Assembly (NCBI GenBank): GCA_963844865.1 | Contig: CAWJPY010000004.1 | Location: 62,001-126,000, forward strand | DNA length: 64,000 bases | Direction of reading: 5' to 3' | Origin: CAWJPY01 sp963844865 | GTDB lineage: Bacteria > Acidobacteriota > Thermoanaerobaculia > Thermoanaerobaculales > Sulfomarinibacteraceae | In this document: one piece after another, positions 23,843 to 32,763 of the stretch | How positions within the stretch are numbered: position 1 is the stretch's first letter | Layout of the letters: each line of letters begins with the position of its first letter | Made by a program: the position numbers and the translations under genes | Notes under the pieces: model-generated | What the model was told of the DNA's origin: nothing | Seen by the model: only the letters and a program-made list of their open reading frames with translations | Database searches by the model: none

Positions 23843-24916
23843 TCAGGCGGTCGGGCGCTGGTACATGGTGTAGGCGCGGGTCACGACGGCGTGACCGTGG
23901 TCATAGCGCTGGGGTGGTGACAGCGGCGCCATCAAGCAGTGATTCACCGTCTTCTGCCCGTCCGCCATGGCCCGTCGGTAGAGCTCGGCGGTGATCGCCT
24001 GGCCCAGGCCGTAGCCGTGCTGGTCGGGGAGGATGGCGATGGTCCGGATGTTCAGGGTGTCCTCGGGCTGGGACACGGCGAGGCCCAGACCCACCACCTC
24101 GCCCTTGGGGGCGAGGGCGAGGACGATCTGCCCCGGACCCACCCGGCGCAGCCACCGGGCATAGATGTCGCAGAACTCCTCCTCGGTCGTGTCGGTGACG
24201 CACCAGCTGGTGGCGAAGGAGTGGCCACAGAGCACGTACAGCCGTTTCAGCTCGCCCTTCCAGTCGTCGCGATCGAAGCTGCGGAAGGTGTATCCCCGCC
24301 GCTGGTTGAGCGCCGCGGCGGTGGCGAAACGCTCGAGCTGGCCCGGCAGGTCGTCGATGCGCTTCGTGGTGTACGTCCGGACGGGCGAGAAGCCCGCCTC
24401 GACGAAGAGCTCGGGGTAGTACTCCGGCTGCCGCGGCTCGCCGGGGAACGGGGTGGTGTCGAAACCGTGGGTCATGAACCGCCAGCGGTGCCAGATGTCA
24501 CCGGCCATTGGGCCACGCATCACCCGCACGCCGCGGGCGGCGAGCCATTCGCCGGCGTGGTTGAGGAGCGACATCGCCACATCGGCGTCGTTGGAGCAGG
24601 CGAACAGGCCCACCAGGCCGATGGTCTCGCCCCGCTCCACGAGCTGCCGGTTGTGGAAGGCGGTGATGCGCCCCGCGGGCTGCTCCTCGCGGTACGCAAC
24701 GAAGCTCCTCGCCTCGGCGTTGCGGTGGTACGAGTTGCGCTCGTCCAGCAGGGCCCGGGTACCGGCGCGCTCGGCATCGGCCTGCTCCGCGGTCAAGCCC
24801 TCGACGTGCTCAGGCAACGCCAGAAAGTCCGACGCGGGATCGTCGAGATGTGTGAACGAAACGACCCGAAGCGCTCCAGAAGCATCGTTGCGGTGGTGGG
24901 AGGCGGGCAGGGTCAT
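23843..24916 (-). CDS. GNAT-type N-acetyltransferase-like protein
   Basis: 357 residues. Two GNAT-like halves appear likely: an N-terminal one (FVAYREEQPAGRITAFHN, VGLFACSNDADVAMSLLNHAGEWLAARGV) and a C-terminal one. The latter has VVGLGLAVSQ, then LNIRTIAILPDQHGYGLGQAITAELYRRA, where Q-x-x-G-x-G is the acetyl-CoA pyrophosphate loop. The protein ends near VTRAYTMYQRP. The acceptor is unknown. Start ATG 24916 follows a GAGGAG-type ribosome-binding site. Its 3' end converges on the SulP remnant. Confidence 0.72.
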   Translation of the reverse strand: MTLPASHHRNDASGALRVVSFTHLDDPASDFLALPEHVEGLTAEQADAERAGTRALLDERNSYHRNAEARSFVAYREEQPAGRITAFHNRQLVERGETIGLVGLFACSNDADVAMSLLNHAGEWLAARGVRVMRGPMAGDIWHRWRFMTHGFDTTPFPGEPRQPEYYPELFVEAGFSPVRTYTTKRIDDLPGQLERFATAAALNQRRGYTFRSFDRDDWKGELKRLYVLCGHSFATSWCVTDTTEEEFCDIYARWLRRVGPGQIVLALAPKGEVVGLGLAVSQPEDTLNIRTIAILPDQHGYGLGQAITAELYRRAMADGQKTVNHCLMAPLSPPQRYDHGHAVVTRAYTMYQRPTA

Positions 24917-25182
24917 CGGTCATCTCCTCTCTCGTTGGTTGGGGCGTCGGCGCGCTCCCACGTCCCGACACGGACAACCGTTCGGGGAGAAGGCGCGCAA
25001 CGCTGGAGAGCGATTGAGCATCTGAGCAAGTATCATATGCGTTGTTCCCCAGAGGGTCAACGGTGCGTCGCACCCGCCAGCTCGGACGGGGCGCCAGGCA
25101 ACCACGGAGGTCGCCTCCCCGAGGGGGAAGGTGGTACAGTCGGCCCCAGCTTCCGCGAACGCCGAAAGCTGGGAGATTTGCC

Positions 25183-25800
25183 ATGAGGAAGACAGCCATG
25201 ACGTTCACGGTGGTCGCACTCGCCTTGGCCGGCTGCGCGCGCCACGCCCCAGAGACCGCTTCGGCCCCCTCCGCCGAAGCCTGGCGCCCCGCCTCCGCCG
25301 AGGAGCTCGCCGATGGGCTGGCGACCCAGCACGAGCAGGCGCTCGCTGCCGTCGACACGATGGCCGCGCGGCTCAAGGGGGCGCTCATGGAGGCCCTGGA
25401 TCGGGGCGGCCCCGCCGAGGCCATCGCGGTGTGCCGGAGCGTGGCGCCGGCGGTGGCCACGGACGTCGGCCAGGAGTACGGACTGACGATCGGTCGGACG
25501 TCCTTCGCCCTGCGCAACCCCGACAACATACCACCGTCATGGGCGGCCGCCCTGGTCGCGGTCCGTCAGGCCGAGCCCGCCTTCGTGGTCGGCCCGAACG
25601 GCGAGCTCGGAGCGCTGCTACCCATCCGGATGGGGTCGCAGTGCCAGATGTGCCACGGCTCCGCCGAGCACATCAGCGACGAGACACGAGCCATGCTCCG
25701 CCGCACCTACCCCGACGACCAGGCCACCGGCTTTGCGGACGGCGACTTGCGGGGGTGGTTCTGGGCGGTGGTCCCGGCCCAGGCGCCGTCCGAGGGATGA
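25183..25800 (+). CDS. DUF3365 (Tll0287-like) haem-binding lipoprotein
   Basis: 205 residues. Residues 1-18 form a lipoprotein signal with lipobox LAGC, so Cys18 is the lipidated residue. The mature domain is a DUF3365 sensor-like fold: a helix with AIAVCRSVAPAVA, IGRTSFALRNPDNIPPSWAA, and the haem motif C-x-x-C-H at 154-158 (CQMCHGS). It ends in TYPDDQATGFADGDLRGWFW, a conserved end segment of the family. Related domains (Tll0287) bind haem c and may sense redox state or O2/NO. It lies upstream of a small secreted protein on the same strand, 117 bp apart. Confidence 0.82.
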   Translation: MRKTAMTFTVVALALAGCARHAPETASAPSAEAWRPASAEELADGLATQHEQALAAVDTMAARLKGALMEALDRGGPAEAIAVCRSVAPAVATDVGQEYGLTIGRTSFALRNPDNIPPSWAAALVAVRQAEPAFVVGPNGELGALLPIRMGSQCQMCHGSAEHISDETRAMLRRTYPDDQATGFADGDLRGWFWAVVPAQAPSEG

Positions 25801-25917
25801 GGACAGATCGCCGGGTGTCTGGAACCAGAGGGCGCGGATCGTTGTTACACCTGCCGAGGGTGGCTCGGCCGGAACGCTGCGGGCGTCGTCGGCGGGGCGA
25901 ACCCGGGAGGTGAGCCC

Positions 25918-26421
25918 ATGAACCCGGACCGACCAGGAGGGACGAGGCGCGCGGCGATCGGCCTGCTCTCCGCGCTCGTGCTGGGCGTTGCAGCCGGATC
26001 CGCCGCCGCCGCGCAGCCGTCAGAGACCAAGGAGTGCTGCTTCGCCAACTGGCGCTACGCCGGAGGCTGCGTGGTCCGGATCCCCCGGGACCAGGCGTGC
26101 ACCGATGTCCTGGCGACGCTCAACAACCCGATGTCCAGGAGCACCGGCTACTGCCGCGACACCGACGTACGCGGCGGCTGGGTGGAGATGAGCTGCACCG
26201 AGTCTTCCGGCGTGTACGCCGGCGCACCGACCCGTCTCGGAACCGAGGAGCCTCCCCTGGAGCTCGCACCCACCGAGCGCAAGCTCCGGCTCCACAGCGA
26301 GGAGCCCGGGCCGGGCCTCCAGGCGCGGCAGCCCACCTATCTCACGCCGGTGGAGCCCCGTGCCCTCACACCGAAGGAGCCTTCCGACGTGCTCCTCGGG
26401 CCCAGTCTCCCGGGTTGGTGA
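25918..26421 (+). CDS. Small secreted Cys-containing protein of unknown function
   Basis: 167 residues with a signal peptide (Arg-rich start, then LLSALVLGVAAGSAAAA, cleavage near AAAQ). The mature N-terminal half has six Cys (ECCF, GGCVV, QACTD, GYCRD, MSCTE) and probably forms disulfides. The second half is a Pro/Glu/Leu-rich repetitive linker with four or five 'P.E..L' units (EPPLELAP, EEPGPGL, VEPRALTP, KEPSDV). Strong GGGAGGTGA ribosome-binding site. I recognise no family. The Cys-domain-plus-proline-rich-tail form suggests a periplasmic or cell-wall-exposed protein. Confidence 0.6.
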   Translation: MNPDRPGGTRRAAIGLLSALVLGVAAGSAAAAQPSETKECCFANWRYAGGCVVRIPRDQACTDVLATLNNPMSRSTGYCRDTDVRGGWVEMSCTESSGVYAGAPTRLGTEEPPLELAPTERKLRLHSEEPGPGLQARQPTYLTPVEPRALTPKEPSDVLLGPSLPGW

Positions 26422-26585
26422 GGTCGCGTCCCAGCCTGCCCGACCTGCAGGTGGTCAGCCGCTGACGCTGTTCGCCGACGCTGACACCGACCCCTGTTGT
26501 CGCCAGTGTCGCCGCGCACGGAGGCACGGAGATGGGGCGGTCGCAACGTTGCCATGTCTCTCCGGAGCCGGTCACCGGTGACAGG

Positions 26586-27428
26586 CTAACGGCGCGAGGC
26601 CTCATCCCCGGTCGCGGCCGCGAGCAGGGCATGCCAGGTGTCGCGTTCCAGGAAGCTCCCTCTCACGTTGGCCTCCATCTCCCGAAACATCTGGAAGGGC
26701 ACGGTGAAGCTGAGCAGGTCGTTCCTGCCCACCTGCCGGGCGATGTAGCGGCGCGCACTGAGATCCGTGAGACCCACGATCGCGTGCGGGTTCTCGTTCG
26801 TTGCCTCGCGGTACGCGAAGATGCCGATGGTCTGGCAGCCGGCCCCATAGGGCATGCGCACGTTGTCGTTGCTCTCCCGATCGTAGTTGGCGAGCACGAC
26901 GAGGGCCGAGAGGCGATCAGGGTCGACCAGGAAGACCACGACCTCGGGCCGCTCGCCGGCGTCCACCTGGTCGAGGGGCTTCAACACCACGTAGCGGCTG
27001 GGCACCTCCATCATGGGCAGGGCGTCCACGAACTTCTTCACCAGCTCGGGGGTCTTGATGTAGCCCTCGCCGTGGAGGACGTTCTCGTACGCCTCCCGGC
27101 GAAGCTGCGCGCGGCCCTCCTCGGCCGCCTCCCTGCCCTCCTCGATGTCCCCGACACCGGTGGAGAGGAAGTGATAGAAGCACTGGATGCCTCCCGGCCA
27201 GCTCTCGTACTGGTTGCCGAAGCCGAGACCGACACCGCCGCCGAGGCAGCCGAACGTGTCGCGGTCAGCGACCGCGGGCCGTCCCTTGGCGGCGCTGGCC
27301 AGGAGCCACATGACGCAGCCCCACTTGCCCTCGGCGAACTGGATGGCCCCCTCGGGCTTCACGTCTGAGAACAGCACCGCCACCGGTGGAAACGGCGCTC
27401 CGATGGCATCGGCGATCGTGCTCTCCAT
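26586..27428 (-). CDS. Stand-alone DUF169 protein
   Basis: 280 residues, normal length for free-standing DUF169 proteins. Diagnostic features are PVAVLFSD near the start, WGCVMWLLASAAKGRPAV, FGCLGGGVGLGFG, MVVLKPLDQV, FLVDPDRLSALVVLANYD, and PYGAGCQTIGIFAY near residue 195. Conserved Cys in the first and last of these may bind a metal or cofactor. The family is uncharacterised. A second DUF169 domain is fused to CoaE at 15399-16832, and the two are clearly diverged. Start ATG 27428 with GGAGGTG. No co-oriented neighbour lies close, so it is probably monocistronic. Confidence 0.85.
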   Translation of the reverse strand: MESTIADAIGAPFPPVAVLFSDVKPEGAIQFAEGKWGCVMWLLASAAKGRPAVADRDTFGCLGGGVGLGFGNQYESWPGGIQCFYHFLSTGVGDIEEGREAAEEGRAQLRREAYENVLHGEGYIKTPELVKKFVDALPMMEVPSRYVVLKPLDQVDAGERPEVVVFLVDPDRLSALVVLANYDRESNDNVRMPYGAGCQTIGIFAYREATNENPHAIVGLTDLSARRYIARQVGRNDLLSFTVPFQMFREMEANVRGSFLERDTWHALLAAATGDEASRR

Positions 27429-27727
27429 GGGTTCGCACCTCCGCAGCGACGTTAGCAGACCTGAGGGAGCCGACCCGAGGGATCCGCGACAGCGGCGGCG
27501 ACAGCGCCAGCGATCAGCTCACATGGGCCGGCGGCCTTCGAGAGAACGGCACGTCGCGCGGGCGTGCCACCGGTGTCACTTGCCCGCTAAACGGCGGACC
27601 GGTTCTGCCTCGCTTCCGGTCGGGAGAGTGTCAACGGTGGCAACCTCGGCAAAGGCGTCCATCGACCGGCGCGTCGCGAGAGACGTCACTTCGGGTGGGC
27701 CAGAGCGGGCCTTCTGCGCGAGAATCC
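27429..27727. other. 299-bp gap between the DUF169 and multihaem cytochrome genes
   Basis: No supported gene. It contains GC-rich low-complexity sequence of the 'GCGGCGACAGCGCCAGCGATCAGC' kind near 27490 that recurs in other gaps. A plus-strand frame shows a lone C-x-x-C-H motif near 27565, without the context of a cytochrome. Confidence 0.35.
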
Positions 27728-29443
27728 TCAGGAGGCGTCGCGGGCGGAGAACCGACGGATCGTGAGGCCCAGGGCCACCAGCACGAGCACGATGATCACC
27801 AGGGAGACGCCCAACCCCACGCGGCGGAAGTGGAGCTCGCGGAGGGCCGCCTCGCCGTCCTTCAGGGCGGCCTCAGCGTGGGTGACGCCCTCTGCCCTGG
27901 TCGTCTCGAACTGGGACTCGGGAGCGGCGGTGAAGCCGTGCACGAGCACCTCGAGCTCGATCTGGGAGTTGACCGCCTGGTCGATCTCGGGCAGCGCCTT
28001 GACCACCTCGACGCCGCCCCGCTTGGCTGCGAGCATGATGCGCTCCGACCGGGCCGTGAGCCCGGTCAGCTCCCACATGCCGTTCAGGTACGCCTCGCTC
28101 GTGGCCAGCCCGCCGTTCTCGCCTCCCCCCGTGCCGTGGCAGTCGCCGCAACGCACCACCTGCTCGCTCCGCTCCTCCCCGGTCACCGGGTCCTGGTAGG
28201 TGTAGGTGGTCGTACCGATCCGGAACTTGTCGAAGAGGTGCTTGAACTCGGGACGCAGCACCGGCTGCCCACCCTCCCCCGCGACGGTGTGATAGGGCAA
28301 CCTCTGCGCCCGCTCCACCAGGGCGTTGAAGCGTGCCTCGCCCTCCAGGTTCGCCGTCTCCGCCAGCAGCTCGTCCCGCACCCGCTGGAAGGTGTGCAGG
28401 GCGGAGGGGGGCTCGGGAACCGCCTCCGCGATCGTCCCCTTGGGCTCGTGGCAGAAGGCGCAGGGGGTCGGGGGCAGGGGCTGGAGCATGGCCACCGTGG
28501 GCCGGATCACGGAGTGGTTGCCGTGGCAGGTGACGCACTCGGAGAAGGCGTGCACCCTGGTCACGCTGGCCGCCGGCTCGGGTGGCTCATGGCAGGCCGC
28601 GCACCGCTGACCGCCGGCCCCTGGAGATACTCGTTGTGCTCCTCGAAGCCCTCGTGCTTCCGGCTGGCGCGGAAGAGATCAGCCTCGCGCCCGTGGCACT
28701 GGCCGCAGACGAAGGCGATGGACTCCAACCCCGGGGGGGTCGCGCCGTGGTTGCCGTGGCAGTCGTTGCAGGTGGGTGCGGACAGGTCGTCCCGCCGCAG
28801 CAGCGCCGCGGCATGGACGCTGCGCTCCCAGCGCGCGTACTGGTCGACGGGCAGTGGGCGGCCGTCGGGCAGGGTGTAGCCGGCCATGTGCCGGGGATCG
28901 GCGTGGCAGCGGCCGCAGGTGTCGGCGACGTTCTTGGGGTACACGGGGGCGGCGATGTCCCGCGGCGACAGGATCGGGTGCACGCCGTGGCAGTCGACGC
29001 AGGTCGCGACCTTGGTGTCGCCCTTGCTGAGGAGCTGCCCGTGGTGGCTGGTCCAGTACTCTTTCTCCTGGTCCACCCGCTCGCCCGGGTTGAAGCGCTT
29101 CATGAAGTCGGGATCGGAGTGGCAGCGGCCGCAGAAGTCCGGCACCTCGGTCCGCGGCCGGGGCTCCGTGGAAGGGATTGGGCGCGTACTGGGCGTCCAT
29201 GGCCGCGTCCATGTCCTCGGCCAGGGAGGGGTCCGGGTTGCCGCCGTGGCAGGCCTCGCACCCCAGCCCCGCCGCGGCGTGCACCCCCCCCCGCCAGCCG
29301 TCGACGATCTTCAGCTCCCGGCCCTCGAAGAGATCCGGGTTGCCGTGGCAGGTGACACAGGAGCTGGCGGCGTTCACCGCCGACGGGGCGGCGACGAGCA
29401 CGACGAGGGCGGGCACGAGGACAGAGAGGACTCGTCGTACCAT
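27728..29443 (-). pseudogene. Membrane-anchored 11-haem cytochrome c, frame interrupted twice
   Basis: Three overlapping frames together make one ~571-residue protein; the total span is a multiple of three. Segment 1 (29443 to ~29150) has a signal peptide (VLSVLVPALVVLVAAPSA) and haem motifs CVTCH and CEACH. Segment 2 (~29145 to ~28610) has CGRCH, CVDCH, CGRCH, CNDCH and CGQCH. Segment 3 (~28620 to 27728) has CAACH, CVTCH, CAFCH, CGDCH, and then a C-terminal membrane helix (VSLVIIVLVLVALGLTI). The first change acts as +1 near 29144-29170, the second as -1 near 28605-28625. It begins 2 bp after cytochrome b and would take electrons from it on the periplasmic side. The shifts may be sequencing errors. 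Confidence 0.8.
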
Positions 29444-29445
29444 GC

Positions 29446-30606
29446 TCAACCCCGGTACCTGGTGATCACGGACATCCCGACCATGAGAAGTGCCGCCGCC
29501 GCCACCACCCCTACCGGCACCAGCGAGTGGTAGCCCCAGGAGGTCATGACCACCATGAAGACCACCCCCAGGGCGCCGATGGCGGTGAAGATCGGGCTCC
29601 GTCCCCTCGTGACAACGCCGCGGTCCAGGAACGGCACCAGGAGCAGCAGGAGGGCGGCGAGACCGAAGAGCAGGATCGGGAACGCCTCGTACTCGATGCC
29701 CACCACCTCGCCGCCGGGCACCAGCTTGAGGGTCTGGAACATGAACATGAAGTACCACTCCGGCCGGATGTTGGCCGGCGCCGGGGCGAAGGGGTCCGCC
29801 TTCTGCCCGAGCTCCCAGGGGAAGAGGGCGGCCAGGGCCGCCAGGACCCCGAGGGCGACGGTCCAGCCGAAGAGGTCGCGCAGCACGAAGTGCGGGATGA
29901 AGCGCATGGGCCGGCGGGTCGAGGCCTCCTTCTCCCGCCCCGGCGGCACGCTCATGCCCTGCAGCTGCACCAGCACCAGGTGGATCCCCAGCAGCAGGGT
30001 GGCGAGGGCCGGCAGCACCGCCACGTGCAGGCCGTAGAACCGGGAGAGCGTGCCCCCGGTGACCCGGTCGCCGCCGCGCAGGAACCGCAGCATCCACTCC
30101 CCCACCCCCGGCACCGTGCCCGCGATGTCGGTGCCCACCTTGGTCGCGAGGAAGGAGAGCTCGTTCCAGGGCAGGAGGTAGCCCGAGAAGCCGAATCCGA
30201 GGGCCAGGAAGAGGACCAGGCAGCCGGTCACCCAGGTCAGCTCCCGGGGCGGCCGGTAGGCCTTGCCGAAGTAGACCGTGGCCAGGTGCACGAACGCGAA
30301 GAAGATCATCAGGTTGGCCGACCAGGAGTGGATGGACCGGATCAGCCAGCCGAAGGGCACCGTGGTCATCAGGAACTCCACCGACTCGAAGGCGTGGTCC
30401 GCGGAGGGCCGGTAGTAGAGCATCAGCAGGATGCCGGTTGAGACCTGGACGATGAAGAAGAAGAGGGTCATCCCGCCGAAGTAGTAGACCACCGAGGCGC
30501 GGTGCGAGGGCACCGTCTTGTGGAGGAGGGCGTCCCGGACCACGGAGATGGTCAGGCGCTGGTCGAACCAGTCATACAGACGCTGCCACCGGGTGCCGCT
30601 CGTCAT
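29446..30606 (-). CDS. Cytochrome b (b6 plus subunit-IV-type fusion) of a quinol oxidoreductase
   Basis: 386 residues with about eight membrane helices. The haem b ligands are His93/His107 (14 apart) and His194/His209 (15 apart). The 14/15 spacing is that of b6-type cytochromes, while mitochondrial-type cytochrome b has 14/14. The Qo-site motif is PEWY at about residue 290 (IRPEWYFMFMFQTLK), and the C-terminal part corresponds to subunit IV. It oxidises quinol and passes electrons to the Rieske protein and, by the other branch, across the membrane. ATGA overlap with the Rieske gene upstream; 2-bp gap to the multihaem cytochrome gene downstream. Confidence 0.92.
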   Translation of the reverse strand: MTSGTRWQRLYDWFDQRLTISVVRDALLHKTVPSHRASVVYYFGGMTLFFFIVQVSTGILLMLYYRPSADHAFESVEFLMTTVPFGWLIRSIHSWSANLMIFFAFVHLATVYFGKAYRPPRELTWVTGCLVLFLALGFGFSGYLLPWNELSFLATKVGTDIAGTVPGVGEWMLRFLRGGDRVTGGTLSRFYGLHVAVLPALATLLLGIHLVLVQLQGMSVPPGREKEASTRRPMRFIPHFVLRDLFGWTVALGVLAALAALFPWELGQKADPFAPAPANIRPEWYFMFMFQTLKLVPGGEVVGIEYEAFPILLFGLAALLLLLVPFLDRGVVTRGRSPIFTAIGALGVVFMVVMTSWGYHSLVPVGVVAAAALLMVGMSVITRYRG

Positions 30607-31091
30607 GACTTCTGCACCACGATCTTCTCGGGCTGCTGGGAGCCCTGCTCCAGGAGGTGGACCTGATAGGCCTCGAGGGGCCTGGGGGGCGGGCCCGACA
30701 CGTTGCGCCCGGAAAGGTCGTACACGCCGCCGTGGCAGGCGCACCAGATCCGCGCCTTGTCCTTCTCATACTGCACGATGCAGCCCAGGTGGGTGCACAC
30801 CGCCGAGAAGGCGCGGACGTCCGTGTCGGACACCTTGACGACGATCACCGGCTGGCCGCCGAAACGGACGATCTTGTACCCCTTCTCGACGAGCTCGGGA
30901 TCGTTGACGGCTCCTGCCTCGACCTGGGAGGTGGTGGCCTCCGGCACCTCCGGCGGGCTCAGGAAGCGGACGACCGGGTACAGGATCGCCACCGCCAACG
31001 CCCCCACCGAGGTGCCGAGGAACCAGCTCAGCAACGTGCGCCGTCCCTGATCGAGCCCCGTTCCTCGCTCCCCTGCGTCCGGGGTGGTCAT
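30603..31091 (-). CDS. Rieske [2Fe-2S] protein of a bc-type complex
   Basis: 162 residues. An N-terminal membrane anchor (LLSWFLGTSVGALAVAILYPVV, residues 20-41) follows GRRTL, a twin-Arg-like start consistent with Tat export. The cluster ligands are Cys99 and His101 in CTHLGC and Cys117 and His120 in CACHGG; Cys104 and Cys119 form the disulfide. The sequence continues VYDLSGRNVSGPPPRPL, the conserved Pro loop. Start: ATG 31091; an in-frame ATG-type start at 31259 would add a non-conserved leader. First gene of the Rieske/cytochrome b/multihaem operon. The 283 bp upstream should hold its promoter; I see no clear element there. Confidence 0.93.
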   Translation of the reverse strand: MTTPDAGERGTGLDQGRRTLLSWFLGTSVGALAVAILYPVVRFLSPPEVPEATTSQVEAGAVNDPELVEKGYKIVRFGGQPVIVVKVSDTDVRAFSAVCTHLGCIVQYEKDKARIWCACHGGVYDLSGRNVSGPPPRPLEAYQVHLLEQGSQQPEKIVVQKS

Positions 31092-31374
31092 CCCTGCCAC
31101 GTGCCTCTCTCGACCTCCATCCCGGGCCGCCGCGCCGACGTCGTCGCGGTGCTCGGGGGTTTCGATACGTCCGGATCGAGCCGTGGAATCATTCTTACAC
31201 ATGCCTCCACAGATCGCCAGCGCGGAGCGGGTATCAGCCACCGCCGCTGTTGCTGTCACTGCCTCTGGTGACGAGGTAACCTCGCAGAGATGCCCGCACG
31301 TTGAAATGCCGCGACGTGGTCGCGTACGTCGGGCGCAGCCTCGGCGCAGGCTTCGGTCGCGGTGGCGCCGGTGC

Positions 31375-32763
31375 CTAGCCGTCGTGGTTCTTGGACGAAT
31401 CCGACTCCAGCTCGCCCTCGAAGACCATGAGGTCCAGCTTGCCCGGGTCCTCCAGGAGCTGCTGGGCCACCAGGAAGCCGGCGGCGCTCCACACCTGGTT
31501 CCTGCGCGCCTGCTTGCCGATCAGGCGGCCCAGCCGGCCGTCGTAGTACTCGGGCCAGCCGTCCCGGTCGAGGTACTCCGCAGCCGGCTCCAGGGCGCGC
31601 TCCACGAGCTCCCGCCGATCCGCCTGCAGGGCGGCGGCGGCCAGCAGCCAGATCAGGAAGGGCCAGCTTCCACCGTTGTGATAGGACCAGGGCGTGTTCT
31701 TGGGGTCGCTGCCGGTGATGAGCTGCCAGTCCCGTCCTTCGACGGCGGGGTAGCAGAGCTTCATGGGCATCTCCCCCACCAGGTCGTCCCACCGCTCCTC
31801 CAACAGCCGCATGAGGGCGGTCCGCTGGTCCGACGTCGCGAGACCGATGAGCACGGAGAGCAGGTTGCCCTGGGCGAGGAAACGGAAGTCCATGCGCGCC
31901 GGTCCCAGGTTGGCCACGAAGTAGCCGCTGTCCAGGGGCAGCCAGGTCATGATCCAGTCCGGGATGCTGTCCGGGTAGATGTTGAACGCGTTGGCGGCAT
32001 TGTCGCCCGACTCCTCCACCTGGAACCGGTAGATCTCGTTGAGGCGGTGGAGGTCCAGCCAGTAGTACTGACGGAGGTGGTGGACGAGCTGGCCCAGGTG
32101 CTCGGACACGGCCTCCTGGAGCTCATCGCCCTCGGGAAGGAGCTCGCTCGCCGACCGCAGCGCCGCGATCAGGAGGGCCTGGATGTCCAGCGGATGGCCG
32201 TAGACGCCCAGGCGCCGGTCGATGGTGAAGGCGCCGTCGGGGACCAGGAGGGTGGGCAGCATGTCCAGGCCCGAGGTCAGGGTGTGGTCGATGATTCCGC
32301 GCACCGCGTCCTGGACCGGTTCCCGCTCGGCGAGCTCACGGTCGCCGACCAGCTTCGTGTAGATGCGCAGCAGCAGCAGCCACCACAGGCCGGAGTCGAT
32401 GGGCGTCACCCGGGCGATGGAGTGCTCCCCGAAGTCGGCGACGATCTTCTCCTTGCCCTCCCGCTCCTCGACGCTGAAGTTGGCAGGCATCAGGCCGTGG
32501 CCCGGCCGGTACCAGTCCATGTGCCGCTGCCGACCCTGGAGCACACCCACCTCGACCAGGAAGTTGGAGACGATCTCGGCGTCTCCCCGCAGCAGGAACG
32601 CCAGGCCGGCGACGAAGAAGTCGCGGACGAAGACGCGGTCGTAGTTGGGGCCTTCGGAGACCGGGTCGCGGGCCGCCACCGTGCCCACCCGTCGACCGTC
32701 CAGGGTCACGACCGCCTCCTCCAGGACCTTCCACGCGCTCGTTGTCACCTTCTCCAGGCTCAT
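31375..32763 (-). CDS. GH100-family glycosidase (alkaline/neutral invertase-like)
   Basis: 462 residues, close to the GH100 length. Diagnostic stretches are NYDRVFVRDFF near residue 40, TPIDSGLWWLLLLRIY, the GRLGVYGHPLDIQALLI-like segment where the Asp is a candidate catalytic residue, and NTPWSYHNGGSWPFLIWLL, a family hallmark. The predicted fold is an (alpha/alpha)6 barrel. Plant and cyanobacterial relatives split sucrose to glucose and fructose in the cytoplasm. Whether this enzyme uses sucrose or another glucoside is not certain. The start overlaps the debranching-enzyme stop as ATGA. Last gene of the five-gene carbohydrate operon. Confidence 0.85.
   Translation of the reverse strand: MSLEKVTTSAWKVLEEAVVTLDGRRVGTVAARDPVSEGPNYDRVFVRDFFVAGLAFLLRGDAEIVSNFLVEVGVLQGRQRHMDWYRPGHGLMPANFSVEEREGKEKIVADFGEHSIARVTPIDSGLWWLLLLRIYTKLVGDRELAEREPVQDAVRGIIDHTLTSGLDMLPTLLVPDGAFTIDRRLGVYGHPLDIQALLIAALRSASELLPEGDELQEAVSEHLGQLVHHLRQYYWLDLHRLNEIYRFQVEESGDNAANAFNIYPDSIPDWIMTWLPLDSGYFVANLGPARMDFRFLAQGNLLSVLIGLATSDQRTALMRLLEERWDDLVGEMPMKLCYPAVEGRDWQLITGSDPKNTPWSYHNGGSWPFLIWLLAAAALQADRRELVERALEPAAEYLDRDGWPEYYDGRLGRLIGKQARRNQVWSAAGFLVAQQLLEDPGKLDLMVFEGELESDSSKNHDG

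Noticed and set aside
27540..27600. Isolated plus-strand C-x-x-C-H (CHRCH) motif in the gap before the cytochrome operon
   Set aside because: Single motif in Arg-rich sequence, no signal peptide or second haem site, and no start with a ribosome-binding site; taken as chance.
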